Numbered from the stretch's first letter, positions 51,418-60,934 are shown. The stretch: DNA of 64,000 bases from Microbacterium yannicii PS01 (GCF_000304335.1 NZ_CAJF01000008.1:62001-126000), one strand, 5' to 3'. The notes: generated by a model not told the origin, from the letters alone. Numbers and translations are program-made.

Positions 51418-52089
51418 GTGAACAGCGCCGGGGGAGTTCGACGGGGTGGGCGTGCGCGAGAGGCCGCGGAGAACGACGTGCGCATCTTCGATGCCGCTCG
51501 CCGAGTACTGACAGCCGACCCTCGCGCGTCCGTAGCCGCTGTCGGCGCCGCTGCCGGCGTCGGCAAGTCGGCGATCTACCTGCGGTACCCGAGCAAGGAA
51601 GCCCTCCTGCAGCGGGTCGCGGAAGAGTGCACGCTGCGCTTCACGACCCTGATCGACCACGCTCACGAGGCGTTGGAAGCTGGAAAGCCGCCCTCGGCCG
51701 TACTGGACGACTTTCTGTCCGGCATGCTCGAGCTCGACATCCATGCGTTCATGTGGGCTACCAACGGCACCTACACCCCGACGGATGACGACGTCCGCGC
51801 GTCCCGGCTCGGTAATGACCGCGGGCTTGCGCTCGTCGCGCGATTCCACGACGCGGGGGTGCTCCGGGCAGACGCGACCTGGAACGATCTGAACGACTGG
51901 ATCTCAGCCATCTCGACCGTCACCAGTCACGACCCCGGCCGAATCGGGATGCGGCGAAGGCGCATGCTGTCCGCCCTGCGTGCGGGACTCATACCCGGCC
52001 ACTCCCCGCTCAGCGGAACGGACGCACAACCCATCGACTACTGGCCACTCGGGATCAAGGGTTTCGCGGGTCGCGACGACATCGCCTGA
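51418..52089 (+). CDS. TetR/AcrR family regulator
   Basis: A 223-residue regulator with HTH SVAAVGAAAGVGKSAIYLRYPSKEALL near residues 38-65. The start is GTG 51418, 15 bases after the second operator. It likely represses itself and the divergent hydrolase gene. The C-terminal domain is unassigned. Confidence 0.85.
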   Translation: MNSAGGVRRGGRAREAAENDVRIFDAARRVLTADPRASVAAVGAAAGVGKSAIYLRYPSKEALLQRVAEECTLRFTTLIDHAHEALEAGKPPSAVLDDFLSGMLELDIHAFMWATNGTYTPTDDDVRASRLGNDRGLALVARFHDAGVLRADATWNDLNDWISAISTVTSHDPGRIGMRRRRMLSALRAGLIPGHSPLSGTDAQPIDYWPLGIKGFAGRDDIA

Positions 52090-52222
52090 TGGTCGGAGGC
52101 GCTCCGAGCAGGGGACTGTTGTCGCAGCCGCGATAGAGGAGTAGCCTGCAGGCCTCACGCTCGAACTCCAGCCGTCGACCCACTGGCTATCGCTGCCCGA
52201 TCGAGAAGACCGAGAACCTCGC

Positions 52223-52855
52223 ATGGAAGTCGACCCTCGCGCACCGGCTGAGCCGGTCACGTTCGCGGGCGGAGTCCTCGATCGATACCGCCACGTCTGC
52301 TCCTTCGTGAACGGCGATCGAGAGTCGGACGCGGTGCTGGACCCGTTCATCAGCCAGGGGATCGATCGCGGAGATCGCCTGCTGTATGTGGTCAGCCCCG
52401 CGGAGACGGCGACGCCGATCAACCGCATCCGTCGGCTCGGATACGACGCCGGCGACCTGCTGCATCGTCACCGCGGCGAGGTGCACACCTGGGCCGACAC
52501 CTACCTGCGAACCGGTGACTTCGATCCACAAGACACCTACGATCTGATCGATCACCTGCTGCTCGATCCGGCCGCGCCACAGACGCGCATGATGTGCGAC
52601 ATGGGATGGGCGGCCGATCGCGACGGCGTCGCGGACCAGCTGATCGAGTTCGAAGCGCGGGCCAACTTCATTCATGCCCAGCACCAGCATGTGGTCATCT
52701 GCTCGTACGACGCTTCGCTGTTCGACGGGGGCTTCATCGTCGACGTGCTGCGCACTCACCCGATGGTCGTCGTCGGAGGGATGCTGCAGGAGAATCCCTT
52801 CTTCGTCGATCCCGCGGAGTTCCTGGAGGAGCGCGCGCGGCTGGCGGCGTCTTGA
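52223..52855 (+). CDS. MEDS domain-containing protein
   Basis: A 210-residue protein matching the MEDS (DcmR-like sensory) domain: HVCSFVNGDRESDAVLDPFISQGIDRGDRLLYVVSP, then TYLRTGDFDP, and LDPAAPQTRMMCDMGWAAD followed by HQHVVICSYDASLFDGGFIVDVLRTHPMVVVGG. MEDS domains sense small molecules in methylotroph and archaeal regulators, often fused to an output domain. Here the output appears to be the separate LuxR-type protein encoded next, whose start overlaps this stop (TTGA). Confidence 0.82.
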   Translation: MEVDPRAPAEPVTFAGGVLDRYRHVCSFVNGDRESDAVLDPFISQGIDRGDRLLYVVSPAETATPINRIRRLGYDAGDLLHRHRGEVHTWADTYLRTGDFDPQDTYDLIDHLLLDPAAPQTRMMCDMGWAADRDGVADQLIEFEARANFIHAQHQHVVICSYDASLFDGGFIVDVLRTHPMVVVGGMLQENPFFVDPAEFLEERARLAAS

Positions 52856-53775
52856 CTTCCGCCGAGTGGAATACGGGCGCTTCCGCTCTCGGTGAGGAGG
52901 GGGTCGAAGCCGCGGAATCGCGGCGGTGGTTGCGCGATATGGGCGCGCTCCTCGCGCTCCCAGCCCTGTGGGTCGACCACGAGCCACTCGAGATCGCGGA
53001 CGGGCTGCTCAGCGTCATCGGAAGCGTCTTGGGGCTCGACAGCGTGTACGCGCGCTTCGACGACCCGCACGATCCCCTCGAGGTGTGGCGGCCGTCCGGG
53101 CCGAGACCGCCCGACGAGCTTCAGCCGAAGATCGCAGCGGACGGGCCGTCGACCTCGGGCCTCACGACCGTCGGCTTCGGCACCGGGTCGATCCGCGTTC
53201 GCATCACGAGCCTGCCGCTCGCACTCCCGTGGGGCACGGGCCTGGTGCTGGCCGCCAGCCAGCGGGAATCCTTTCCCACCGAGACCGAGACGCACCTGCT
53301 CAGGGTCGCCGTCAGCCAGGCGGCCATCGCCATCCACACCGCGCGACGCCTGACGCGCGAGCACGCAGCACGAGCCGCCGCGGAGTCCGGTCTTCGGCGG
53401 CAGACTGCTGTGCTCAGCGCCCTCGTCGATGACGTCGAACCGGCGCTGTCGGCGGCGGCGCAGCGTCTGAGAGAAGCGGCCCGACTTGTGGCGGAGTCAT
53501 CGGTCGACCCGGTCAGCGACGGCCGGCGCGTCTCGAGCGAGCGCGCGCGTCTCTCGGAGGACACGAGCACGCTCGGTCCGCGACCGTCGTTGACGCGGCG
53601 CGAGACGGAAGTTCTGGGACTGCTGGCTCAAGGGCTGAGCAACAAGGAGATCGCCGGAGTGATGTGGCTCAGCGACAGGACGATCGAACGTCACATCACC
53701 AGCCTGTACCGGAAGATCGGCGTCGTACGACGCAGTGAGGCGACGGCGTTCGCCTTCCACAACGGCATCGGCTAG
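52852..53775 (+). CDS. LuxR family transcriptional regulator with GAF-like sensor region
   Basis: A 307-residue protein with an N-terminal sensor-like half (FPTETETHLLRVAVSQAAIAIHTARRL is typical of the end of GAF domains) and a C-terminal LuxR HTH, SLTRRETEVLGLLAQGLSNKEIAGVMWLSDRTIERHI. The TTG start at 52852 overlaps the MEDS stop; no better start exists downstream within the domain. A MEDS-LuxR two-gene system is likely, possibly controlling the epoxide hydrolase operon that begins 160 bases downstream. Confidence 0.82.
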   Translation: MTSAEWNTGASALGEEGVEAAESRRWLRDMGALLALPALWVDHEPLEIADGLLSVIGSVLGLDSVYARFDDPHDPLEVWRPSGPRPPDELQPKIAADGPSTSGLTTVGFGTGSIRVRITSLPLALPWGTGLVLAASQRESFPTETETHLLRVAVSQAAIAIHTARRLTREHAARAAAESGLRRQTAVLSALVDDVEPALSAAAQRLREAARLVAESSVDPVSDGRRVSSERARLSEDTSTLGPRPSLTRRETEVLGLLAQGLSNKEIAGVMWLSDRTIERHITSLYRKIGVVRRSEATAFAFHNGIG

Positions 53776-53937
53776 TCGGCGACCCGCGGGCAGACGCGCC
53801 CTCGATGTGAGGGTTTCCCCTCACTTCAGCTTCGCCGCGTCGTCGAATTGGGGGTTTGCCCCGACGAGCGGGACGAGCGAGTGCGGGACCGTCGAAGTCG
53901 GGCGCAGTTGCGCACCCCTCGACCGGCAGGAGCCATC

Positions 53938-55158
53938 ATGACCATCACCCAGACCTCTCTCGACGCTGACGAGCAGCACGGCCGCGATGCGGTCCGTCCG
54001 TTCCGCGTGGACGTCCCGCAGGCCGCTCTCGACGATCTGCGCGCGCGTGTCCGGGCCACGCGATGGCCTGACCGGGAGATCGTGGACGACGCCTCGCAAG
54101 GCGTCCAGCTCGGGGTCCTCCAGAACCTCGCTGCGCATTGGGCCGACCACTACGACTGGCGAGGAGTCGAGGCGCGCCTGAACGAGCTGCCGCAGTTCGT
54201 CACCGAGATCGACGGGGTCGACATCCACTTCATCCATGTCCGGTCGCCCCGCGAGGATGCTCTGCCGATGATCGTGACGCACGGATGGCCCGGATCCGTC
54301 GTCGAGCAGATGAAGATCGTGGGGCCGCTCACGGACCCGCAATCCCACGGAGGGGACGCTGACGACGCCTTCCACCTCGTGATCCCGTCGCTGCCCGGAC
54401 ATGGGTTCTCCGGCAAGCCGACCGAGACCGGATGGGACCCCATCCGGATCGCGAAGGCGTGGATCGAGCTGATGCGACGACTCGGCTACGACCGCTACGT
54501 CGCGCAGGGAGGGGACTGGGGCAACGCGGTCACCGAGCAGATGGCGCTCCTCACGCCTCCCGGCCTCGTCGGCATCCACACGAACATGCCCGCGACCGTC
54601 CCGGACTCGATCCAGGAGGCACTGACGAGCGGCGCATCGGCGCCGGAGACCCTGTCGCCGGAGGAGCACGGGGCGTGGGACCAGCTCGCGTTCTTCTACG
54701 CGCATGGGCTCGCCTACGCGCAGGAGATGAGCAACCGACCGCAGACGCTCGCTGCGACCGCTGACTCACCCGTCGGACTCGCCGCCTGGATGCTCGATCA
54801 CGACGCACGCAGCTACGACCTCATCGCCCGCGTGTTCGGCGGCGCATCCGAGGGGCTGTCGAAGGACGACGTGCTCGACAACGTCACGCTGTACTGGCTG
54901 ACCAACACGGCGGTGTCGTCGGCGCGCCTCTACTGGGAGAGCAAGCTTCCGTTCTTCGCGCCGAAGGGCGTCACGATCCCGGTCGCCGTCAGCGTGTTCC
55001 CTGACGAGATCTATGCCGCGCCGCGGAGCTGGGCGATGAGCGCGTATCCGAACCTCATCCACTTCAACCGGCTCGACCGTGGCGGCCACTTCGCCGCGTG
55101 GGAGCAGCCGCAGCTGTTCTCGCAGGAGCTGCGTGCCGCGTTCCGGTCCCTCCGATGA
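53938..55158 (+). CDS. Epoxide hydrolase family protein
   Basis: A 406-residue alpha/beta hydrolase with an N-terminal epoxide hydrolase (EHN) segment (FRVDVPQAALDDLRARVRATRWPD), oxyanion motif HGWPGSVVEQ, nucleophile GGDWG with Asp, and C-terminal GGHFAAWEQP with the His. It opens epoxides to diols through an aspartyl ester. The ATG at 53938 follows CAGGAG. First gene of an operon with overlapping stops and starts. Confidence 0.9.
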   Translation: MTITQTSLDADEQHGRDAVRPFRVDVPQAALDDLRARVRATRWPDREIVDDASQGVQLGVLQNLAAHWADHYDWRGVEARLNELPQFVTEIDGVDIHFIHVRSPREDALPMIVTHGWPGSVVEQMKIVGPLTDPQSHGGDADDAFHLVIPSLPGHGFSGKPTETGWDPIRIAKAWIELMRRLGYDRYVAQGGDWGNAVTEQMALLTPPGLVGIHTNMPATVPDSIQEALTSGASAPETLSPEEHGAWDQLAFFYAHGLAYAQEMSNRPQTLAATADSPVGLAAWMLDHDARSYDLIARVFGGASEGLSKDDVLDNVTLYWLTNTAVSSARLYWESKLPFFAPKGVTIPVAVSVFPDEIYAAPRSWAMSAYPNLIHFNRLDRGGHFAAWEQPQLFSQELRAAFRSLR

Positions 55159-56144
55159 GCCGGGAAGGCACCGCGACGGGCGGTTCGGCAGCTATGAGCC
55201 CTTCGGGGCTCGGGGCGATCTCGCAGGTGCGCGTCGGCGATCTCGACATCGGGTTCGCGGACCTCGGCCCGGTCGGAGGGCGGCCGGTCGTGCTGCTGCA
55301 CGGGTGGCCATACGACATCCACAGCTACGCAGACGCCGCTCGGATCCTGGCGGATGCCGGTTGTCGCGTCGTCGTTCCGCACCTCCGCGGATTCGGCACG
55401 ACGAGGTTCGTATCGCCGGCCACCCGCCGCAACGGACAGCAGGCGGTGTTCGCGCGGGACGTGATCGGTCTGCTGGACGCGCTGCAGATCCAGGATGCCG
55501 TCATCGCCGGCTTCGACTGGGGCGCCCGGACGGCGAACATCGTGGCGGCCCTGTGGCCCGAACGGTGCCGCGGTCTGGTGGCCGTCAGCGGGTATCTGAT
55601 CGGAAGCCCCGAGGCGAACGCGTCGCCGCTGGCGCCGGCGGCAGAGCTCTCATGGTGGTACCAGTTCTACTTCGCCACCGAACGAGGGCGCTCGGGATAC
55701 GAACGGTACCGAGACGACTTCGCGCGGCTGATCTGGCAGACGGCATCGCCCGGATGGAAATTCGACGAGGGAACCTTCGCCCGAAGCGCGGCATCCTTCG
55801 CCAATCCTGATCACGTCGACATCGTCATCCACAATTACCGATGGCGGCTGGGCTTGGCCGAGGGTGATCCTGCGCACGACGACCTCGAGCGGCGCCTCGC
55901 TGCGCGGCCGACGATCGCCGTGCCCACGATCACCATGGAGGGCGACGCGAACGGCGCCCCGCACCCCGTCGCGTCGACGTACCGCGACCGCTTCATCGGA
56001 GCCTACGAGCACCGGATCGTGGAGGGCGGCGTCGGTCACGATCTCCCTCAGGAGGCACCGCTCGCTTTCGCCGACGCGGTGCGGGATGTGGAGCGTCGTG
56101 CCGCGGGTGTCTCGAGAGGGGCGGCGGCGCATGTCCGAGCCTGA
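55155..56144 (+). CDS. Alpha/beta hydrolase (epoxide hydrolase/haloalkane dehalogenase-like)
   Basis: A 329-residue alpha/beta hydrolase with HGWPYDIHSYAD at the oxyanion site, Asp nucleophile GFDWGARTAN and late VGHDLPQEAP. The Asp nucleophile is shared with epoxide hydrolases and dehalogenases. The start at 55155 overlaps the previous stop (ATGA); ATG 55194 is a less likely alternative. The C-terminus overlaps the next gene by 14 bases. Confidence 0.85.
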   Translation: MSREGTATGGSAAMSPSGLGAISQVRVGDLDIGFADLGPVGGRPVVLLHGWPYDIHSYADAARILADAGCRVVVPHLRGFGTTRFVSPATRRNGQQAVFARDVIGLLDALQIQDAVIAGFDWGARTANIVAALWPERCRGLVAVSGYLIGSPEANASPLAPAAELSWWYQFYFATERGRSGYERYRDDFARLIWQTASPGWKFDEGTFARSAASFANPDHVDIVIHNYRWRLGLAEGDPAHDDLERRLAARPTIAVPTITMEGDANGAPHPVASTYRDRFIGAYEHRIVEGGVGHDLPQEAPLAFADAVRDVERRAAGVSRGAAAHVRA

Positions 56145-57192
56145 AGGGGATCCGGGCACTGCAACGCCCGCCGGGGCGCTGCGGCCGAAGACCCGCTCGG
56201 TCGCCCACCGCCGAGCGGGAGAGGACGTTCTGCCCGTCGAGGGCCGGCTCGGCTCGTTCGATCGGGCCCGCGGATGGCTCAACTCGAAGCCGTTGAGCTC
56301 GGACGCCCTGCGCGGACGGGTGGTCCTCGTGGACTTCTGGACGTATACATGCGTGAACTGGCTGCGCACTCTTCCGTACCTCAAGGCATGGAACGCGAAG
56401 TACGCCGCGTCCGGGCTCACCGTCGTGGGCGTGCACACCCCCGAGTTCCGATTCGAGCGCGACCTGTCGAACGTGATCGCGCGTTCCCAGGATCTGGGAG
56501 TGGACTACCCGATCGCCATCGACGACCACTACGGCGTATGGGAGGACTTCGCGAACCACTACTGGCCCGCTGTGTACCTCGCCGACGCGCACGGTCGCGT
56601 GCGGTTCCATCACTTCGGCGAGGGCGAGTACGCCATGACCGAGATGGCGATCCAGCAGCTTCTCGTCGAAGCCGGCGCGGAGATCGATCTCGATCTGGTG
56701 GACGTGGAGCCTCGCGGTCTCGAGGTCGCCGCGGACTGGGCGTCGCTCGGCTCGCCGGAGACCTACCTGGGCTATGACCGTGCCGACGGCTTCGTGGGCG
56801 GGATGTCTGCTCCGTACGACCGACCGCACTCCTTCCCGCCGGCCGGCCGGCTGGGCCGCAACACCTGGAGCCTCGAGGGGGAGTGGTCGGTGACCCGCGA
56901 GGCCGTCGAGGTGGCGGCGCCCGGAAGCCGGCTGTCGTTCGCCTTCCGGGCCCGCGACGTGAACCTGGTCGCGGCTCCCGCGCCGGGGCGTGCCGTCCCC
57001 ATCCGTGTCACCCTCGACGGTGCGCCGATCGGCATCGACCATGGAGCCGACATCGACGCCGACGGCCGCGGCACGATCGTCGACGCGAACACCCTTCAAC
57101 TGGTTCGGCAGACGGGCGCCGTGGTCGATCGCGTGGTGCAGATCGAGTTCCTCGAGGCGGGTGCGGCAGCGTACTGCCTCACCTTCGGCTGA
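56131..57192 (+). CDS. Thioredoxin-like redoxin family protein (CxxC degenerate)
   Basis: A 353-residue protein with a thioredoxin-fold region (residues 45-175: VVLVDFWTYTCVNWLRTLPYLKAW, then GVHTPEFRFERD and WPAVYLADAHGRVRFHHFGEG) and a C-terminal beta-rich half. The motif reads CVNW, so the second resolving Cys of CxxC is absent; relatives of DipZ-type redoxins carry similar sequences. The protein is probably not a classical disulfide exchanger. Confidence 0.75.
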   Translation: MSEPEGDPGTATPAGALRPKTRSVAHRRAGEDVLPVEGRLGSFDRARGWLNSKPLSSDALRGRVVLVDFWTYTCVNWLRTLPYLKAWNAKYAASGLTVVGVHTPEFRFERDLSNVIARSQDLGVDYPIAIDDHYGVWEDFANHYWPAVYLADAHGRVRFHHFGEGEYAMTEMAIQQLLVEAGAEIDLDLVDVEPRGLEVAADWASLGSPETYLGYDRADGFVGGMSAPYDRPHSFPPAGRLGRNTWSLEGEWSVTREAVEVAAPGSRLSFAFRARDVNLVAAPAPGRAVPIRVTLDGAPIGIDHGADIDADGRGTIVDANTLQLVRQTGAVVDRVVQIEFLEAGAAAYCLTFG

Positions 57193-57212
57193 AGACGAGC
57201 CGGGAGCGATCC

Positions 57213-58970
57213 GTGTACCCCGTATCGGTCGTGGCCTGGACGGTGGCCTTCGTGCTGGTCACCGTCACGGTGACCGGCCTCTCGCGGCGTCTGGGATGGT
57301 CGGCACCCGTCATCCTCGTCGCCGTCGGCGGCGCCGCGTCGTACCTTCCCGGGATCCCGGCCATCGAGCTGGAGCCGGAGCTCATTCTCTTCGGGGTGCT
57401 GCCGCCACTGCTGTTCGCCGAGGCGGTCCGTACCTCGTTCGTCGACATCCGCCGTCGGCGCGACAGCATCCTCATCCTTTCCGTAGGCACGGTGCTCTTC
57501 ACCGTCCTTGTCGTCGGGCTCACGGCATGGGCGCTGCTGCCCGTCATCGGACTCGCGGCGGCGTTCGCCTTCGGCGCGGTCGTCGCGCCCAACGACACGG
57601 TGGCTGTCGAGGCCGTGGCCAGCAGGATCGGCCTTCCTCGACGCGTGGTGACGGTTCTGGAGGGCGAGAGCCTGCTGAACGATGCTGCCGCGCTCGTCGC
57701 CCTCCACGCCGCCGTGCTCGCGATGTCCGCGAGCGTGAGCGCGCAGGCCGTCCTCGGCGAGTTCGTCCTCGCAGTGGTCGTGGGCGTCGGTGTCGGCTTC
57801 GTCGTCGGCTGGGTGATGGCTGCGGTCCGGTCTCGGCTGGACTCCGTCGTGCTGGACACCAGCCTCGCCCTCATCACGCCCTATCTCGCCTTCATCGCCG
57901 CCCAGGCCTTGCTCGGCTCCGGCGTGCTCGCGGTGGTCGTCGCCGGTCTGTATCTCGGGTACCGATCACCGATCGTGCAGTCCGCGCCTGCCCGCATCGC
58001 CGAGACGGTGAACTGGCGCACCATCCAGTTCCTTCTCGAGAACGCCGTCTTCCTGCTCATCGGACTCAATCTCTCCAGCATCGTCGCGGGGGCTGTGCAG
58101 ACCGGACCCGGGCTGTGGCCCACGATCGGGATCAGCGCCGCCGTGCTGGCCGCACTCGTCATCGCTCGCTTCGCGTTCGTGCTGTCGGTGGCCCTGCTCT
58201 TCCGGAAAGGCCCACGGCGCCTGCGGGAGCAGAACGTGCAATGGCGCAACGCCGTGGTCATCGCCGCAGCGAACGTGCGAGGGGTGGTGACGCTCGCCGC
58301 GGTATTCCTGCTCCCGCCCGACACTCCGTACCGCGAGTTCCTCCAGTTCCTGGCGTTCGTCGTGGTCGTCGGCACCCTGCTGGGAGGGCTGACCCTGCCG
58401 GCACTGGTGCGCCGGCTTCGCCTGCCCCCGCCAGACCGCGTGCAGGAACGGATGCAATGGCAGCTGTTGATGGCCGAAGCGCAGAGCGCCGGTCTGGAGG
58501 CGCTCGATGACGCGGTCACGGATGCCGACGAGGAGCGCGTCGTCTCGCAGCTTCGGATCAACGCGACGCTGATCTCGGACTCGATGGAGCGGCGATCCTC
58601 GGCTTTCGATTCCGAGTCGTTGATCACCGCCTATGCGCGGCTTCGGGCCGCCATGCTGCGCGCCGAACGCGAGACCGTCCTCGCCGCGCGAGCGGAAGGC
58701 CGGTTCTCCGAACCGGCGGTCAAAGGCGCTCTGCGCGCCATCGACGCGGAGGAGCTCGCGTTGCGCGCTACGGCGGCCGGCCAGGACCCGCCCGATCCGG
58801 CGCGTTCGCCGGATCGCACCGATCCCACTGCTCGAGGAGGACGAGATGAAGCATTCAGACCCCAGGGCGCAGGCTCTCCCGGGAACGGGGCCAGAGGACA
58901 GCGCACGAGAGGCGCCGCGAGCTCGTCGCCACACTCGCCGCCGAGACCGCCGGGCCGTCGAGAGGTATGA
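57213..58970 (+). CDS. CPA1 family Na+/H+ antiporter
   Basis: A 585-residue antiporter with about 11-12 spans, transport-site residues in AVVAPNDTVAVEAVA and LEGESLLNDAAALV, and a C-terminal cytosolic helical region from about 420. The final 50 residues are Pro/Arg/Gly-rich. The start is GTG 57213, six bases after GGGAG. It exchanges cytosolic Na+ or K+ for protons. The connection to the upstream redoxin and epoxide hydrolases is positional only. Confidence 0.9.
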   Translation: MYPVSVVAWTVAFVLVTVTVTGLSRRLGWSAPVILVAVGGAASYLPGIPAIELEPELILFGVLPPLLFAEAVRTSFVDIRRRRDSILILSVGTVLFTVLVVGLTAWALLPVIGLAAAFAFGAVVAPNDTVAVEAVASRIGLPRRVVTVLEGESLLNDAAALVALHAAVLAMSASVSAQAVLGEFVLAVVVGVGVGFVVGWVMAAVRSRLDSVVLDTSLALITPYLAFIAAQALLGSGVLAVVVAGLYLGYRSPIVQSAPARIAETVNWRTIQFLLENAVFLLIGLNLSSIVAGAVQTGPGLWPTIGISAAVLAALVIARFAFVLSVALLFRKGPRRLREQNVQWRNAVVIAAANVRGVVTLAAVFLLPPDTPYREFLQFLAFVVVVGTLLGGLTLPALVRRLRLPPPDRVQERMQWQLLMAEAQSAGLEALDDAVTDADEERVVSQLRINATLISDSMERRSSAFDSESLITAYARLRAAMLRAERETVLAARAEGRFSEPAVKGALRAIDAEELALRATAAGQDPPDPARSPDRTDPTARGGRDEAFRPQGAGSPGNGARGQRTRGAASSSPHSPPRPPGRREV

Positions 58971-59235
58971 GCGGGCATCGACCGGGGCCGTGTTCGGGGC
59001 GCCGGTGTCGCCGGCCGAGGTCCACCGGTTCGAGCAGCTGACGATCGCGGAGCTGGACCTGCTGTGGGCCCGATCGCTCCAGGGTCGCCGCCGGCTGGCG
59101 GCTACCGGAATCACCGATCGTCCTGTTTCGGAGAGGGCGTCGCAGAGGTGGCTCTGGTGCTTCTTGGCGTCGTTCTCGGCGGGCGCCTTGGGCCCGGGCG
59201 CGTGGTGCGGCATGATGTGGCCTCACAGTCGCTGA
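58846..59235 (+). CDS. Hypothetical protein overlapping the antiporter 3' end
   Basis: A 129-residue ORF whose ATG at 58846 has AGGAGG five bases upstream, a stronger ribosome binding site than the antiporter's own, although it lies inside the antiporter tail. Residues 50-90 (VFGAPVSPAEVHRFEQLTIAELDLLWARSL) look protein-like; the first 45 are Arg/Glu-rich. It overlaps the antiporter by 125 bases in another frame. It is not recognised and may be a chance frame. Confidence 0.45.
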   Translation: MKHSDPRAQALPGTGPEDSAREAPRARRHTRRRDRRAVERYERASTGAVFGAPVSPAEVHRFEQLTIAELDLLWARSLQGRRRLAATGITDRPVSERASQRWLWCFLASFSAGALGPGAWCGMMWPHSR

Positions 59236-59307
59236 TCGGCGGGTCGGTGTGGGTGCGTGTGTGCCGGATTCGGCGCTCGCGGTGGTGCGGGGTTCGAGGA
59301 TGGAACC

Positions 59308-60165
59308 ATGACCGATGAGCGGATCACGTCTTTCACCCGGGCAGGCCTGCGGTTCGATGTCTCCGACACGGGACCCCTCAAGGGTGAGCTCGTGCTCCTC
59401 CTGCACGGATTCCCCGGGTCTCGGCGCACATGGGGTGAGGTCAGTTCGCTTCTGAACGCCGCGGGACTTCGAACGATCTCTTTTGACCAACGGGGGTACT
59501 CCTCGGCTGCTCGCCCGAAGCGTCGCCGCGACTACCGAGCGCGGGAGGCGACCGACGACGTGATCTCGCTCCTCGACCAGATGGGAGCGCACCAGATTCA
59601 CCTCGTCGGACACGATTGGGGAGGTTTCGTCGCGTGGCGGCTGGCGGCCGCCGCACCCGACCGCTTCACCGGCATGACGATCCTGTCCACCCCGCACCCG
59701 CGGGCGCTGCTGCGGTCCACGTTCTCTTCGGCCCAGGCTCTGAGGTCGTCGTACATCGCCTTCTTCCAGTTGCCCGTCGTGCCCGAGATGGTGCTGCGTC
59801 GGACGTTGGATGGTCTGCTTGCCGCAACGGGTCTTCCCCGACCGTTCGCGGCGGACTATGCCTCTTTCATGAGGGCACGGGGTGCTCTTCGTGCGGCGCT
59901 GCACTGGTATCGAGGCATGTGGCTGCCAGACGGCCGAGCGAGTCGCGCGGCGCGTGGTTCGGCTCGGGTTCCGATCGTCTACCTGTGGGGCCGGCGGGAC
60001 CAGGCCCTGGGCCGGCGGGCGGCACACTTCACCGGGCGCTACGTCGATGCTCCGTACCGGTTCGTCGTCCTCGACGAGAACCACTGGCTTCCTGAGCGAG
60101 TCCCTGAGCGCATCTCCGAGGAGATCGTAGCGAGCGTCCGGCGGGAGACTGCCCCGTCCGAGTAG
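59308..60165 (+). CDS. Alpha/beta hydrolase (epoxide hydrolase-like)
   Basis: A 285-residue alpha/beta hydrolase with LHGFPGSRRTW at the oxyanion site, Asp nucleophile GHDWGGFVAW, an acid Asp in LWGRRDQALG and His in NHWLPERVPE. The Asp nucleophile points to epoxide hydrolase or dehalogenase chemistry. The ATG at 59308 follows CGAGGATGG. It is convergent with a TetR gene. Confidence 0.88.
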   Translation: MTDERITSFTRAGLRFDVSDTGPLKGELVLLLHGFPGSRRTWGEVSSLLNAAGLRTISFDQRGYSSAARPKRRRDYRAREATDDVISLLDQMGAHQIHLVGHDWGGFVAWRLAAAAPDRFTGMTILSTPHPRALLRSTFSSAQALRSSYIAFFQLPVVPEMVLRRTLDGLLAATGLPRPFAADYASFMRARGALRAALHWYRGMWLPDGRASRAARGSARVPIVYLWGRRDQALGRRAAHFTGRYVDAPYRFVVLDENHWLPERVPERISEEIVASVRRETAPSE

Positions 60166-60189
60166 CGATCAAGGCCCCGCAGACGGGTC

Positions 60190-60828
60190 TCACCTCTCCT
60201 GGTGCTCCGCGGTGGCGTAGCGCGCGACGATCGTCTGCGCTGCCTCATCGATCGCCCGGAGCGTCTCCTCCTCGGTGATCGACCAGGTGCCGTGCACCAG
60301 GCGTGGCCAGAAGATCGCTGACGCGATCATGCCGAGAAACTGCGTCGCGGCGACCTCGGAGTCGTCGGTGTCGCCGGAGCGTGCGGTGCTCACCTGGCGG
60401 AGGTAGCGCCGCAGCGACTGCAGGACGGGGAGCGTTCCGAAGTCGAAGGTGCGCTCGCGCAGTTCGGGGAAGCGCGGCGACTCCGCAATGATGGTCCGCA
60501 TCAATCCCAGCATCTGCGGACGGACGAGCACCTCGGCGTAGGCACGGCCGAGGTGGATGAGTCCTGACAGCGAGTCGTCGCCGGGCGGGTCGACCGGTGG
60601 AGTATCGGGTGCCTTCCCAGCCGCGAGCACAGTCGCTTCGAAGAGTTCCGCCTTAGACGGGAACTGCTTGAACAGCGTCGCCCTGGAGACGCCGGCGCTC
60701 TGCGCCACCCGCGCGAGGGAGGTCCGGTCGTAGCCGATCTCGAGGAACAGCCCGGCGGCGGCGTCGAGGATCGCACCGCGGTTGCGCGCCGCGATGGCCC
60801 GATGGTACTCGGAGGGCTCGGGCGTCAT
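60190..60828 (-). CDS. TetR/AcrR family regulator
   Basis: A 212-residue regulator with HTH SLARVAQSAGVSRATLFKQFPSKAELF near residues 35-65. It is divergent from a RibD_C-family gene with two copies of a perfect-arm operator between them, so it likely represses both. Confidence 0.87.
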   Translation of the reverse strand: MTPEPSEYHRAIAARNRGAILDAAAGLFLEIGYDRTSLARVAQSAGVSRATLFKQFPSKAELFEATVLAAGKAPDTPPVDPPGDDSLSGLIHLGRAYAEVLVRPQMLGLMRTIIAESPRFPELRERTFDFGTLPVLQSLRRYLRQVSTARSGDTDDSEVAATQFLGMIASAIFWPRLVHGTWSITEEETLRAIDEAAQTIVARYATAEHQER

Positions 60829-60849
60829 GCGACCCAGTATCGCACGAGT

Positions 60850-60912
60850 GGTGAGTCGGTTGACTCACCTCTGGGGATGGGGCACTCTTAGAGGTGAGAC
60901 AACCGACTCACC
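60850..60912. promoter_or_regulatory. Twin TetR operators
   Basis: GGTGAGTC (60850-60857), four bases, GACTCACC (60862-60869) is a perfect eight-base dyad; GGTGAGAC (60893-60900), four bases, GACTCACC (60905-60912) differs by one base. They are 43 bases apart and lie between the divergent TetR and RibD_C starts. Confidence 0.85.
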
Positions 60913-60934
60913 ACCCAGAGCGAAGGAGAAGACA

